This document shows positions 32,548 through 32,612 of a DNA stretch of 32,612 nucleotides, piece after piece. This DNA comes from Tyzzerella sp963558545. GTDB lineage: Bacteria; Bacillota; Clostridia; Lachnospirales; CAG-274. The notes beneath the pieces are model-generated. The model was not told the DNA's origin. It did no database searches and worked only from the letters and a program-made list of their open reading frames with translations. Each line of letters opens with the position of its first letter. The first letter of the stretch is position 1. Location of the stretch: the NCBI RefSeq assembly GCF_963558545.1, contig NZ_CAUWHO010000022.1, positions 1 to 32,612 of the forward strand. Reading direction: 5' to 3'. The translations under genes were made by a program, and so were the position numbers.

Positions 32548-32612
32548 ATAAAACTCGCATAAAACTCGCATAAAACTCGCATAAAACTCGCATAAAACTC
32601 GCATAAAACTCG
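32548..32612. repeat. Tandem 11-bp repeats at the window end
   Basis: ATAAAACTCGC repeats head to tail five full times plus 10 bases, and the window stops inside the array. Identical units suggest iterons or a site bound by an element protein; the true copy number is unknown. The motif loosely resembles units of the 26571-26640 array (CATAAAATG, TTAAACTC). Confidence 0.85.

Noticed and set aside
1..32612. CRISPR arrays, tRNA or rRNA genes, integrase, restriction or toxin-antitoxin genes
   Set aside because: None seen on either strand; the only regular repeats are the 10-bp and 11-bp tandem arrays, which have no spacers.

Overview
The window is very AT-rich, and every convincing gene lies on the minus strand, in tight runs with strong AGGAGG-type ribosome binding sites and many 1-35 bp overlaps. 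The conjugation machinery is of the Gram-positive kind (PrgI-like protein, split VirB4, C39-type wall hydrolase). The Tad genes include no secretin. Together these suggest a low-GC Bacillota host, most likely Clostridia-like. The DNA looks like most of a conjugative plasmid or integrative conjugative element. No integrase, replication initiator or attachment site is visible, so I cannot say which.

Transcription runs right to left. (1) Right end, 23484-32612: the window stops inside a tandem array of an 11-bp repeat. Then come a 1947-residue protein (ArdC-like, DUF4314-like, N6-methylase and SNF2-type helicase parts), an array of seven 10-bp repeats, a ParB-family gene, a TOPRIM primase-like gene, and a gene-free stretch that looks like oriT, with an inverted repeat directly 5' of an IncP/MobP-type ATCCTG^C nick motif. 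(2) 19416-23483, DNA processing: a ribbon-helix-helix relaxosome protein, a MobP-type relaxase, a large protein sharing its C-terminal module with the primase, a frameshifted small ORF, and SSB. (3) 11290-19432, type IV secretion: VirD4 coupling ATPase, VirB2-like, VirB6-like, a small membrane protein, PrgI-like, a VirB4 split into two genes, C39 hydrolase, a 51-residue membrane peptide, and a receiver-like protein that may be the missing half of TadZ. A strong terminator ends this block. (4) 4216-11169, Tad/Flp pilus: Flp pilin, prepilin peptidase, CpaB, TadZ ATPase, TadA/CpaF ATPase, TadB, TadC, two pseudopilins, a membrane-anchored Thr/Glu-rich protein and a small unknown ORF. (5) 18-4196: a consensus promoter buried in a 36-bp palindrome, then unknown membrane proteins, a second Thr-rich anchored protein, a large secreted protein and two terminators.

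How the parts may work together (inference): the relaxase and its partner nick oriT, VirD4 passes the complex to the VirB4/VirB6/PrgI channel, and the C39 enzyme opens the wall. The + strand would be transferred, with the primase, ParB and methylase-helicase genes entering first. The Tad pilus and the secreted proteins could provide cell contact for mating. The pairing of a complete Tad pilus locus with a conjugation locus on one co-oriented stretch is the most interesting feature here. Other points worth checking are the candidate oriT, the helically phased repeat array, the palindrome-covered promoter and the slippery-site frameshift.
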